A stretch of DNA of 64,000 nt, from the NCBI GenBank assembly GCA_019359395.1, contig JAHHHK010000021.1:1-64000 (forward strand), given 5' to 3'. The notes beneath the pieces are model-generated. The model worked only from the letters and a program-made list of their open reading frames with translations. It was not told where the DNA came from and made no database searches. Numbering within the stretch: position 1 is the first letter of the stretch; every line of letters starts with the position of its first letter. Below are positions 24,876 to 33,525 of this stretch, in pieces. Source of the stretch: Komarekiella atlantica HA4396-MV6 (GTDB lineage: Bacteria; Cyanobacteriota; Cyanobacteriia; Cyanobacteriales; Nostocaceae). Made by a program: the position numbers and the translations under genes.

Positions 24876-27800
24876 ATGATTCAAAGTGCATTAATTGCTT
24901 TGAAATTGTCTTTCTTGCAGTTGGGATTAGCACAAATTCCAGTAACAAGTGAAGTTTTAACTCCAGAACAAGCATCACTTGTTTTTTCAGGGCCGAAATT
25001 TTTGGTAGCATTGCTTGCTGGTATATTGATGGCATTTGCCTTTCAATTACTATTAACAAACTTCTCGGTAGCTGTCGGAATTTCCGCTTTAGGCGGTAGC
25101 TCAAGTTCTGATGAATCTGAAAGCTTGGGTGGTACGATTCGCAAAGTTGAAACAACTGCCGGGATTTGGGCGCTTGTTACCGCAACCATTGCTTTATTCA
25201 GTGCTTGCTTTTTAGCAGTTAAGCTCAGCTTAATTGAGAGTACACTTTTAGGAGCAATTATCGGTGTAGTCATCTGGTCTGCCTTTTTCACAGTCATAGC
25301 GTGGCTAGGTTCGAGTGCAGTCGGCTCCTTAATTGGTTCTGTTGCTAGTACCGTTACAAGTGGTATGCAAGGAATCATGGGTACAGCAAGCGCGGCTTTG
25401 GGTGCTAATGCTGCTAAAAACCAAATGGTTTCTACCGCTGAAGAAATCACCGCCGCTGTCCGTCGGGAACTGACATCAGGTTTTGACCCAGATAGTATCA
25501 AAAATACACTACAAAGCTCTTTATCTGCGGTACAGTTACCACAGCTTGATACTAAACAAATTCGCTCTCAATTTGAGAAGCTATTAAAAGAAGGAGACTT
25601 ACAATCGGTTGCTGATAGTGACCTCCTAAAAAATGTTAATCGCCAAACATTTGTCGATTTAATTAGCTCTCGTACAGACTTCTCGAAATCAGATATTAAT
25701 GGAATCGCCGACCAGCTACAAGGTGCTTGGAACCAAGTTGTGAAAGGGCAAAATCCCACCGACCAAGTAATTAATTTACTCCAACAAGCTTCTCCAGAAG
25801 AACTGCAATCTGAGCAATTAACTGAGAGAATTCAACAACTGGCGACAGTCGGCGGTGGAAATGGTAAGCAAAGCAATGGAGTAGTCAAGCAAGTTATTGA
25901 AGTCGGCTTAGGTGCGGCTTTACCTGCGGTGTTAAAGCGGGTAGACTTTGCAGAAATAGATGTAGATAAAGTTACCCATCAGCTACAACAACTGTCAGGA
26001 AAAGTTCAGGAAATAGATGTAGATAAAATTACGCAGCAGCTACAACAACTTAAAGACCAAGCAACCCAGCAAGCAACTAAAGTTGGTAGTTCCGTAGCTC
26101 AAACATTGCCTGCACTTCCGAATAATACCATCAAGGCAGATATAGAAGAATACATCTTGAATTCCTTCCCTTGGCATTTTAACCGCATCACAATTAAAGA
26201 TGAATTCAAAGAAGTTATCTATGACCCAAATGCTAACCCAGGAACCGTAAGACGGCAATTGGAGGAAATAAATTTAGATTATTTCACCAACTTGCTCAAG
26301 CAACGGGGAGATATTAGCGAAGCAAAAGTCAAAGATATTTCCGAGCAGATGGAAAGCATTCGCACGGAAGTTTTAGAAACTGTTAAACAGGCGGATACAA
26401 AAGAAAAATCGCAAAGTCTCCGCACCCGTCTAGAAGATTACCTACGTTCGACTGGGAAGGAAGAACTCAACCCAGAAGGTATTGAGCGAGACTTGACAAA
26501 GTTGCTGGAAGATCCAGAAGCGGGAATTGAAGATTTAAGTCAGAGATTTTCGGAAATTGACCGCGATACTTTAGTTAAGCTACTGGCTTCCCGCGAAGAT
26601 ATTAACGAAGAGGAAGCTAATAATATTGTTGGTCAATTTGAGCGCACTCGCGATAATGTCTTAAATCGGGCCCAAGAACTACAAGAACAAGCTAGAGCGA
26701 AAGCTGATGAATTGCGGCAAAGGGTAGAAGAATATCTGCGAAATACTAACAAAGATGAACTTAATCCTGAAGGTATTAAGCGTGATTTTGGAATGCTGCT
26801 AGAAGACCCACAAGCAGGACTTTATGCCTTAAGAGGAAGATTATCACAGTTTGACCGTGATACTTTGGTTAAATTACTGAGTCAGCGGCAAGATTTGAGC
26901 GAGGAACAGGTAAATCAAACCATTGACCAACTGCTGACGGTACGAGATAACGTTTTGCAAGCTCCGCAAAAAGCAGCCCAGACAGCAAAACAGCAGTACG
27001 AAAAAACTACGAGTGCGATTAGTGAATATCTTCGCAATACTAATTTGGAGGAACTTAATCCTGAAGGTATTCAACAAGACTTGCAAAAATTACTGGCTGA
27101 CCCCAGAGAGGGCGCTGATGCATTCAGAGAGCGGCTTTCGCAAGTAGATCGAGAAACTTTAGTCAAGCTGCTCACACAACGAGGAGACTTGAGTGAGGAG
27201 CAAGTCAATCGTACCATTGACTCAACACAACAAGCCATTAATAATATTGTCAAAGCACCGCAACGCTTAGCAAACCGTGCTACTCAAAGAGCGCAGGAGT
27301 TTGAAGCGAATCTAGAAAACTATCTGCGGAACACCAATAAAGAAGAACTTAACCCAGATAGTATCAAACGCGATTTGCAATTGTTGCTGTCTTCTCCTCG
27401 TGCTGGAGCGTCTTCTTTAAGTGAGCGTGTCTCTAAATTCGATCGCTCGACACTTGTGGCTTTGCTGTCTCAGCGTGAGGATATCTCAGAAGAAGAAGCT
27501 AACCGGATTGTGGATCAAATCGATTCTGTGCGTAACTCGATTCTCGAACAATACCAGCAGATTCAGCAAAGGGTGCAATCAGCACTTGATGGTGTTTTCG
27601 GCTCGATTCGCAACTACCTCAACTCACTGGAGCGTCCTGAACTCAATTATGAAGGTATCCAGCAAGACTTTGCCAAATTGTTTGATGACCCACAAACAGG
27701 ATTTGAGGCTTTGCGCGATCGCCTATCTTCTTTCGACCGTGATACCCTAGTTGCTGTCCTCAGTTCACGTGAAGATATTTCCGAAGCGCAAGCTAACAAG

Positions 27801-28037
27801 ATTATCGACCAAATCGAAGGCGCACGCGATACTGTACTGCGCCGAGCCGAACGCATTCAGAAAGAAACTCAAAAACGCCTTCAGGCAATCAAAGAGCAAG
27901 CACAAAAACAAGGAGTTGAAACCAAAAAAGCAGTTGCGGGTGCTGCTTGGTGGTTGTTTAACACAGCTTTTGTTTCTTTGGCGGCTTCAGCTTTAGCCGG
28001 GGCTTTGGCTGTATCAGGTTTTGACCTATTTGGTTAA
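24876..28037 (+). CDS. 1053-residue membrane-anchored protein with about seven 98-residue repeats
   Basis: N-terminal membrane helices occur at about 42-70, 88-112 and 120-155. A long soluble helical region follows, and a last helix near the C-terminus (about 1025-1050). The soluble part is built of repeats of about 98 residues. Five to six clear copies run from about residue 430 to 1010, each with a YLRNTNKEELNPEGI helix and a second motif, FDRDTLVKLLSQREDISEEQ. A diverged copy is at about 195-300. Between copies are coiled-coil linkers. I know no named function. The size and two membrane ends suggest a structural or membrane-bridging role. It is followed by a strong terminator. Confidence 0.85.
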   Translation: MIQSALIALKLSFLQLGLAQIPVTSEVLTPEQASLVFSGPKFLVALLAGILMAFAFQLLLTNFSVAVGISALGGSSSSDESESLGGTIRKVETTAGIWALVTATIALFSACFLAVKLSLIESTLLGAIIGVVIWSAFFTVIAWLGSSAVGSLIGSVASTVTSGMQGIMGTASAALGANAAKNQMVSTAEEITAAVRRELTSGFDPDSIKNTLQSSLSAVQLPQLDTKQIRSQFEKLLKEGDLQSVADSDLLKNVNRQTFVDLISSRTDFSKSDINGIADQLQGAWNQVVKGQNPTDQVINLLQQASPEELQSEQLTERIQQLATVGGGNGKQSNGVVKQVIEVGLGAALPAVLKRVDFAEIDVDKVTHQLQQLSGKVQEIDVDKITQQLQQLKDQATQQATKVGSSVAQTLPALPNNTIKADIEEYILNSFPWHFNRITIKDEFKEVIYDPNANPGTVRRQLEEINLDYFTNLLKQRGDISEAKVKDISEQMESIRTEVLETVKQADTKEKSQSLRTRLEDYLRSTGKEELNPEGIERDLTKLLEDPEAGIEDLSQRFSEIDRDTLVKLLASREDINEEEANNIVGQFERTRDNVLNRAQELQEQARAKADELRQRVEEYLRNTNKDELNPEGIKRDFGMLLEDPQAGLYALRGRLSQFDRDTLVKLLSQRQDLSEEQVNQTIDQLLTVRDNVLQAPQKAAQTAKQQYEKTTSAISEYLRNTNLEELNPEGIQQDLQKLLADPREGADAFRERLSQVDRETLVKLLTQRGDLSEEQVNRTIDSTQQAINNIVKAPQRLANRATQRAQEFEANLENYLRNTNKEELNPDSIKRDLQLLLSSPRAGASSLSERVSKFDRSTLVALLSQREDISEEEANRIVDQIDSVRNSILEQYQQIQQRVQSALDGVFGSIRNYLNSLERPELNYEGIQQDFAKLFDDPQTGFEALRDRLSSFDRDTLVAVLSSREDISEAQANKIIDQIEGARDTVLRRAERIQKETQKRLQAIKEQAQKQGVETKKAVAGAAWWLFNTAFVSLAASALAGALAVSGFDLFG

Positions 28038-28060
28038 GTGTTTTACCAACTCATGGTTAA

Positions 28061-28085
28061 GCCTCTCGACAGAGAGGCTTTTTTT
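28061..28085 (+). terminator. Rho-independent terminator
   Basis: Stem GCCTCTC / GAGAGGC with a GACA loop and a run of seven T at 28079-28085, 24 bp after the repeat-protein stop. Confidence 0.95.
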
Positions 28086-28152
28086 ATTGGCGTTGCTGAT
28101 TATCAATGCTAATTTACCCTTACCCTTTACCCATTAACCTTTTCCCTAACTT

Positions 28153-29529
28153 CTAGGCATACTCCTTAAGACGCGGTAGTAGTCCAAGTAGGCTTAAAAG
28201 AGCGATCGCACTCAGCACTACCGGGGTAGTAATCTCAAAACCATCTAAATCCTGGAAGCCTTGTTTAATTGATTTGTCGAAGGCTGCTTGGTTAATGTCG
28301 AATGCCTTTTGGTTAGCTTTTCTGAACTCCTCAAACGCCCAGTTCGATTGTCCTGGGTTGTTACCGATGCAAAGTGCGATCGCTTCTTGGTGTTTACCAC
28401 TTTGCTCTAACTGGCGCAGCTGTTGATCGATAGTCAGATAAGTTCCCAAAATCCGAAGGTTGGCGATTAAAGCTTCTCGCTCTCCAGCAAAAGTCATACT
28501 GTTCAATTCTTGGGCCAAGTAACCTGTGAACCCATTTACCTTTTTGCCTTCTATTGTGTACGCTGCTGCTACTGTCTCGAATGTTTGACCATTGGGCAGT
28601 TTGGCGATTTCGGCTATATTCTTCAAGAAAGCTTGTTCATGATTGCTGGCAAAGGCCGGGTCAAGCAGGTAGCGGCTTTCGGCAGCATTAGCAATGTAAG
28701 TTAAAGCACGAGCTTGTCGCAACCCATGTATCGACATAAAGGCATCCTCTGTGGCAATCCTTAAATGCTGAGAAGCGGAAAGAAACGCCCCGACTGTATA
28801 ATTCAAAAAGCCAATAGCGATCGCACTCGCCACCAATAACCAAGGATTAAAGGTACGGCGCATCCTCCGAGCGAGAAATAGCTGAAGTGCTACCAGTATG
28901 CTGATTAGTAGTACACCAGAAATGACAATCAAAAATAAAAATTTACTAGAAGTAAACTTTTCTTGATTGTAAGTGTTCTCTATAGCTCGCAAGTTCACAT
29001 TATCCAGTGCCTCGGCTGCTGGTAGGAGCTTGTTATCCATAATTTCGGCTGCTGCTCGATAAGCAACCAAAACAGCATTAGCATCACTCCGTGTGTGAGC
29101 GTCTCGCGCCTGCTGAATTTTAGCAACGTATTTACCAAACTCCAGTTGCATAGTTTCAATGGGTTTTCGCTCTTTGTCGCCATAAGAGATATTTTCGGCA
29201 GCAGCAACCAGCCTTTCGGCAACTCTTTGATATCGTTCCTCAGAACCTTTGACAGCATTTTGGTTCTGTCCAGGTGGAACTAGCAGTTCTTTAACGACAT
29301 AAGCATCCATACCTGCTAAAGCATCCTTGAGACGCTGAGCAGTGACAATACTTGGTGTTGAGTCCTCACCAACTGTTTTGATTGCGTTCCGTTGCCCTTG
29401 AATTCCGATGATAACTGCAATTAGCATTAATACACTTGCAACCCAAGTTAAGTACAAACCACCCTTGAGGAGTTGAGGGGTATTGAGTTTGCTAATTGCT
29501 TTTGTTGAAACTGAAATTATTTGACTCAT
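28153..29529 (-). CDS. Membrane protein with two chemoreceptor-like four-helix-bundle segments, no output domain
   Basis: 458 residues. Helix 1 (about 24-44) is followed by an extracytoplasmic helical region (45-195) like the 4HB_MCP sensor. A hairpin of two helices comes next (about 197-218 and 230-252). A second helical sensor-like region (255-430) and a last helix near the C-terminus (about 434-452) complete it. There is no HAMP, kinase, GGDEF or MCP signalling domain, so it cannot signal alone by the usual route. A partner protein or a structural role is possible. The gene is monocistronic. Confidence 0.75.
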   Translation of the reverse strand: MSQIISVSTKAISKLNTPQLLKGGLYLTWVASVLMLIAVIIGIQGQRNAIKTVGEDSTPSIVTAQRLKDALAGMDAYVVKELLVPPGQNQNAVKGSEERYQRVAERLVAAAENISYGDKERKPIETMQLEFGKYVAKIQQARDAHTRSDANAVLVAYRAAAEIMDNKLLPAAEALDNVNLRAIENTYNQEKFTSSKFLFLIVISGVLLISILVALQLFLARRMRRTFNPWLLVASAIAIGFLNYTVGAFLSASQHLRIATEDAFMSIHGLRQARALTYIANAAESRYLLDPAFASNHEQAFLKNIAEIAKLPNGQTFETVAAAYTIEGKKVNGFTGYLAQELNSMTFAGEREALIANLRILGTYLTIDQQLRQLEQSGKHQEAIALCIGNNPGQSNWAFEEFRKANQKAFDINQAAFDKSIKQGFQDLDGFEITTPVVLSAIALLSLLGLLPRLKEYA

Positions 29530-29558
29530 ATTTTAATAATGTTAGGTTGAGTACACCC

Positions 29559-29804
29559 GTAGGGGCACTGCCCTGCCCATTAGTGTTAACTTAACGTGAA
29601 ACTTATTTCCCGCAAGGAACTCAAGTTCCTTGCTCATAGCAAAAGTCATCTGAAGATGACTAAAATATTTCCCAAAAATCCTCAGTCTACTTCAGTAGAC
29701 TTTCGCTCACCCGCCAGAGAATTCATTCTCTGGCGGGTGAGGAGGCCAACAGTAAAGCTATTTATAACTGAAGTTGACACCAATGGGCACTGCCGTGCCC
29801 CTAC
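29559..29804. repeat. Composite element: about 34-bp inverted repeats enclosing four palindromes
   Basis: The outer arms (29559-29592 and 29771-29804) share GTAGGGGCAC...GCCCATTNGTG with about 80% identity in inverted orientation. Inside, in a row, are perfect palindromes at 29612-29633 (GCAAGGAACT arms), 29644-29661 (AGTCATCT arms), 29684-29701 (AGTCTACT arms) and 29707-29740 (16-bp arms starting TCACCCGCC). Each has a 2-base centre. No credible protein is encoded. It looks like a mobile structured element nested in an older repeat. It occupies the gap 29530-30074. Confidence 0.85.
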
Positions 29805-29872
29805 ACCTGGCGATGTAATGTTGTGCCGCATCTGAATGAGAACCGCTATAATAAACACCAAATTTGGAGTTC

Positions 29873-29935
29873 TAATCTCAAAATTCCGGGTTCCAATCTC
29901 GGAGTTTGGTGTTCCAATCTCGAAGTTTTAAGTTT
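29873..29935. repeat. Degenerate 21-bp tandem repeat, 3 units
   Basis: Three units of 21 bp, each beginning TTCTAATCTC or TTCCAATCTC. The period equals that of the array at 7560-7748 but the sequence differs. Flanking AT-rich sequence shows no gene. Confidence 0.7.
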
Positions 29936-30003
29936 AAAAGTCAAAGTTTGATGTTCATAGCTTTGAGTGCCAAGTTAACAGTAATCAGTTTTTTCTGACC
30001 ACT

Positions 30004-30031
30004 GTTTACTGTTTACTGTTTACTGTTCACT
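30004..30031. repeat. STRR heptanucleotide repeat, GTTTACT x 4
   Basis: Three perfect GTTTACT units and a fourth with one mismatch (GTTCACT). It belongs to the same family as 3920-3947 and 10390-10417, and lies downstream of the FHA gene. Confidence 0.88.
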
Positions 30032-30074
30032 GTTTTAAATCGAATTTTTGAATATACGCAACCTCCTACCTGCT

Positions 30075-30725
30075 TTAACCAACAGCCTTGACTGTAATTC
30101 GCGTCCAGTGTCCGAGAGTAAATTCATCTCCATCTTGCAATTGGGTATCCAGCATTGGCGTCAATTCAACCCCATTCAGCTTTGTACCATTAGCAGAATC
30201 GATGTCGCGTAGAGTTAACGTACCATCCGCTTGACAGTTGAGCAAAGCATGGCGGCGTGAGACGGCATCATCAAAGTCCAGTGGAACTTCTGGATGAATG
30301 CCCCGTATCTCACTACGACGACCAATCAGATTGCTGTCTTTTTCTAACCGGAAAATAACAGGTGGTTGATTGATTGGTGCTTCTGGACTTTCTAAATTGC
30401 GTAGAGATGGGTCAATTGTCACAATCACCTCCCAAACTATTGGGGATTGGGGGGCTGGGGACTGGGGGCTGGGAATTCCTCCCTCTGCTTCCCCTACGGG
30501 TAATTCACCATGTACACCGGTGACGAAGTTGTAACCGCAAATCTCACAAAAATCTCCACTGTTGGGTTCACGGGGAGCACTGCAAGCTGGGCAGGTTTCC
30601 AGCACTGTTGAAGGAATGATATTTACAACAAACGCTTGTTCAGGTATCCCAAGAATTTTGACACCACATTCTGAACAAAAATCTGATTCAGTTGATTCGT
30701 GTCCTTTTAAACATTGATAAGTCAT
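30075..30725 (-). CDS. FHA-domain protein with two N-terminal zinc ribbons
   Basis: 216 residues. The first zinc ribbon uses Cys residues in CLKGHE...FCSECG (about 5-24). The second is CPACSAP...FCEICGYNF (about 45-66). A Pro-rich linker follows. The FHA domain (about 120-216) has GRRSEIRGIHPE, SRRHALL and NGTKLNG, the phosphothreonine-binding loops. It should bind phosphopeptides made by the PknG-like kinase encoded in the same locus. It is the last gene of a minus-strand series and is separated by 255 bp from the vWA gene. Confidence 0.9.
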   Translation of the reverse strand: MTYQCLKGHESTESDFCSECGVKILGIPEQAFVVNIIPSTVLETCPACSAPREPNSGDFCEICGYNFVTGVHGELPVGEAEGGIPSPQSPAPQSPIVWEVIVTIDPSLRNLESPEAPINQPPVIFRLEKDSNLIGRRSEIRGIHPEVPLDFDDAVSRRHALLNCQADGTLTLRDIDSANGTKLNGVELTPMLDTQLQDGDEFTLGHWTRITVKAVG

Positions 30726-30828
30726 TTGTATTTACGGCATTGCACAAACAAAGGATGAAATTGATGTACCGAGATCTAAAACTCCTAATTCTCTCTGCGC
30801 CTCCGCGTCCACCGTTCGCCTTTGGCGT

Positions 30829-30866
30829 CTTCCCTTCTCTACGAGACGCTACGCGAAGGGAGAAGC
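30829..30866. repeat. GC-rich dispersed repeat with hairpin
   Basis: Within the 255-bp spacer between the FHA and vWA genes. TCCCTTC (30831-30837) pairs with GAAGGGA (30855-30861), flanked by further GC-rich repeat sequence (about 30790-30915) and a CTCTGCGCCTCCGCG block. No gene is seen. Confidence 0.55.
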
Positions 30867-30980
30867 TTTGATGCCTACGGCGGGCTACGCCAACGGCGGA
30901 AGCCGCCGCTCAAACTTCTCTCTGCGTGATATAAATCATCCCGCTTTCTCCGCAACGCCATATTTATCAATAATTAATAA

Positions 30981-32264
30981 CTAACTCTGAGATTTAGGAA
31001 TACGAGTAGTCTTAGTAGAACGAGTCTCCAACGCCATCGCGTCCACTTTCGCCACTTCGCGTTTCAGCTTTACTGTACCCGTCGGCGCATCTTGGATATC
31101 AACTACAGTTTTCAGCAATTTAGCAGTTGCCTCGTTACCAGATTCGTGAGCAAGTTTAACCGCTTTGCCTAACTTAGCTGTGGCAACCTCAATATCACCT
31201 TTAGCACGAGCTTCCAACCCTTCCTGTATAGACTGGGCAAGTTCTGCCTGTCCAGTATAATGAGCAACCCGTCTGTCAATTTTGGTAGACTTGGCTTCAT
31301 CATCTGTCCAGGTTGCCAAAATGCGTGCTTCGGCAATTTTAGTTTCTGTGCCGTTGAGTGTGTAAACTAGGCTGGCCCTACCCGCTAGCATTTCATCACC
31401 AACGTTTCCCGGATTAACTTCAATACAGAAGTGGTAATCACGGGATTCCTTATTGCCCCAAGCACCAGTAGGGTAATCAACTACCTGGGGCTTCATGGGT
31501 TTAGCGCGGTGGGTGAGGTCAACAATATCAGGACTCACCTGTTTGCAGAACAATACTTTCGCCCCTTGGGGTGTCCACAGACGCATATTTACGTCGCTGA
31601 CATCTTTGCTCATGGCTTTTTCAAGAATGGCTCGAAAGTCAGCTTCAATCATTGAGGCATTAGGGATAATGTCGGTTGTACCTAAGAGCTTATTTGCAAT
31701 TTGCTGGAGTTGGGCGACGCGCCAATCAGTACCTACACCCCGGCAATCGCATTGAAAAACCCCTTCACATTGCTGTAAAATCGTCTTCAGTTTTTGTTCA
31801 TCAGAGTCATCGTTCTGCCCATCTGTGAGCAGTAATGCTTGACGGACTGCATTGGGCATCTTTTTGAATTGCGTTAAGGACTCAGTCAACCAGGTAGACA
31901 TGAGTGTGCCACCATTAGCACTGATATTTTTGATGGATGCGATCGCCTGCTGCTTCTTTTCACTTGTAGCCTGCGATACAGGAAAAACAACACTGGCTTT
32001 ACTAGCACCTGTAACGATAAAGAAGTGGGCATCTTCTGGCAGTAAGTTTACGAGTTGGGCGATCGCATCTTTAGCCGCGTGAATCTTACCACCTCCCATT
32101 GAACCGGAGGTATCACAGATGACGCCAAATAGTCTGTCACGGCTGGGAGATGTGGTTGCACTATCACCCCCTTCGACGCTGATGGTCATGATGGCGTTGA
32201 CTTCTTTAGTACCTTGGGGGAGGAATTGGTTTTGAAAGACTTCGGCTTTGAATTGGTTAGGCAT
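30981..32264 (-). CDS. vWA-domain protein (TerY-like)
   Basis: 427 residues. The von Willebrand A domain (about 40-215) has an intact MIDAS: DTSGSM near residue 52, the downstream Thr in GGTLMSTW, and LLTDGQND. A beta-rich domain (about 225-330) and a helical C-terminal region (about 330-427) follow. There is no signal peptide, so it is cytosolic. Its place beside PP2C and kinase genes matches TerY of the TerY-P triad, in which the vWA protein is thought to act as a metal-dependent adaptor. Confidence 0.88.
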   Translation of the reverse strand: MPNQFKAEVFQNQFLPQGTKEVNAIMTISVEGGDSATTSPSRDRLFGVICDTSGSMGGGKIHAAKDAIAQLVNLLPEDAHFFIVTGASKASVVFPVSQATSEKKQQAIASIKNISANGGTLMSTWLTESLTQFKKMPNAVRQALLLTDGQNDDSDEQKLKTILQQCEGVFQCDCRGVGTDWRVAQLQQIANKLLGTTDIIPNASMIEADFRAILEKAMSKDVSDVNMRLWTPQGAKVLFCKQVSPDIVDLTHRAKPMKPQVVDYPTGAWGNKESRDYHFCIEVNPGNVGDEMLAGRASLVYTLNGTETKIAEARILATWTDDEAKSTKIDRRVAHYTGQAELAQSIQEGLEARAKGDIEVATAKLGKAVKLAHESGNEATAKLLKTVVDIQDAPTGTVKLKREVAKVDAMALETRSTKTTRIPKSQS

Positions 32265-32360
32265 GATGCTTTTTAATAACAGTATGAATTTGGATTAACG
32301 AACCGCAGAGGCGCAGAGAGCGCAGAGAAAAGGAGAATACTTAAAGTATGAAAATTTGGT

Positions 32361-33299
32361 TTATAAACAGAGAACTGCAACGGTGATGTTGTCATGTCCG
32401 CCACAATTGTAGGCAAACTCGACTAGTGAATGGGAAATGGCGATCGCATCTGTATTTGATGTCTGCTGTATAATTTTTGCCAACTGCGAAGCTTCAGGTG
32501 CATAGTTCCACAATCCATCGGTACATAGCAGTAAATATCCTGAACCAGGAATAGTAAAGTGTACAATCGAGGGGAGATTATTTTCGGTTGCATCTGCCCC
32601 TAGCCAGCGGGTAATCGCATGAGCATGAGGCGATTGTCTAGCTTCTGCTTCGGTCATTTCCCCGGCTGCTACCACCTCCCTGAGCCAGGAATCATCTTTA
32701 GTCAATTGTTGGGAATCGTTGGCAGAAATCCAATAAGCGCGGCTGTCACCAAGCCAACCAATAGTAGCGGTACGGTCTTGTACAAGAGCGGCAACAATTG
32801 TGGTTGATGGATACTCCGAATTTATACTATTTATACAAGGGATATTACATACACATTGTAAAGCAGTAGCAAAGGCTGATTTCATTGCTGACTCTGGATT
32901 TTCGCCTTTTTCCCAAGCAGTAGCTAGGGCTAGACACGCACTTTCAGCAGCCGTTTGGGCTGCTACATCAGGTTGATCGGAACTGGAAACTCCATCGCAA
33001 ACCACAAGGATATTTACTTGAGAGCCATTTAAATGTTTTAGGGTCAGGAAATCTTCATTACGGTTGTGTTTGAGTCCGCGATCGCTTATACCTGCTAAGT
33101 GCGAGTCAATTATTACTTCTACTTGCTCTCTCTCCCGCATTTCTCTACGGAATCCACAATGATTGCAGAATCCTTCATCATCAATTGCCTCGATTCCAGC
33201 ACCGCATTTTTCACAGCCGTCAGCTGTTAGAGATATCCCACATTCTTCACAGAATTTATCACCTAGTAAAACGGAAGCACCACAGTTTGAGCATTGCAT
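32361..33299 (-). CDS. PP2C-type Ser/Thr phosphatase with N-terminal zinc ribbons
   Basis: 312 residues from the ATG at 33299. The open frame continues upstream only because the adjacent 39-bp repeats keep it open. The start is fixed by MQCSNCGASVLLGDKFCEECG, a zinc ribbon, followed by a second (CEKCGAG...FCNHCG). PP2C motifs are ISDRGLKHNRNEDF, VVCDGVSSSD, GWLGDSRAYW, LLLCTDGLW and GGHDNITVAV, so the metal-binding aspartates are present. It should reverse phosphorylation by the neighbouring kinase. Confidence 0.92.
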   Translation of the reverse strand: MQCSNCGASVLLGDKFCEECGISLTADGCEKCGAGIEAIDDEGFCNHCGFRREMREREQVEVIIDSHLAGISDRGLKHNRNEDFLTLKHLNGSQVNILVVCDGVSSSDQPDVAAQTAAESACLALATAWEKGENPESAMKSAFATALQCVCNIPCINSINSEYPSTTIVAALVQDRTATIGWLGDSRAYWISANDSQQLTKDDSWLREVVAAGEMTEAEARQSPHAHAITRWLGADATENNLPSIVHFTIPGSGYLLLCTDGLWNYAPEASQLAKIIQQTSNTDAIAISHSLVEFAYNCGGHDNITVAVLCL

Positions 33300-33312
33300 A
33301 ATACACTTGACC

Positions 33313-33507
33313 CTTGACCCTTGTACAGACGTGATTAATCGCGTCTCTACTCTTGACCCTTGTACAGACGTGATGAATCGCGTCTCTACTCTTGACTCTT
33401 GTACAGACGCGATGAATTGCGTCTCTACTCTTGACCCTTGTACAGACGTGATGAATCGCGTCTCTACTCTTGACCCTTGTACAGACGTGATGAATCGCGT
33501 CTCTACT
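33313..33507. repeat. Tandem repeat, 5 x 39 bp
   Basis: Five contiguous 39-bp units, each starting CTTGACCCTTGTACAGACG (third bases vary). Each contains a GACGTGATGAATCGCGTC half-palindrome related to the GTAGAGACGT family. It lies exactly between the kinase and phosphatase genes. A 39-bp period keeps frames open on both strands, but these are not genes. There are no spacers, so it is not a CRISPR. Confidence 0.95.
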
Positions 33508-33525
33508 CTTGACTCTTGACAATTA

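Noticed and set aside
29596-29835. 79-residue frame over the palindrome cluster
   Set aside because: It reads through four hairpins and repeats; chance frame.
33313-33507. CRISPR array
   Set aside because: The repeats are directly adjacent with no unique spacers, and no cas gene is present.
33163-33522. Open frames on both strands with repeated TLDPCTDVMNRVS and SRDAIHHVCTRVK peptides
   Set aside because: The 39-bp repeat keeps all such frames open; they are not genes.
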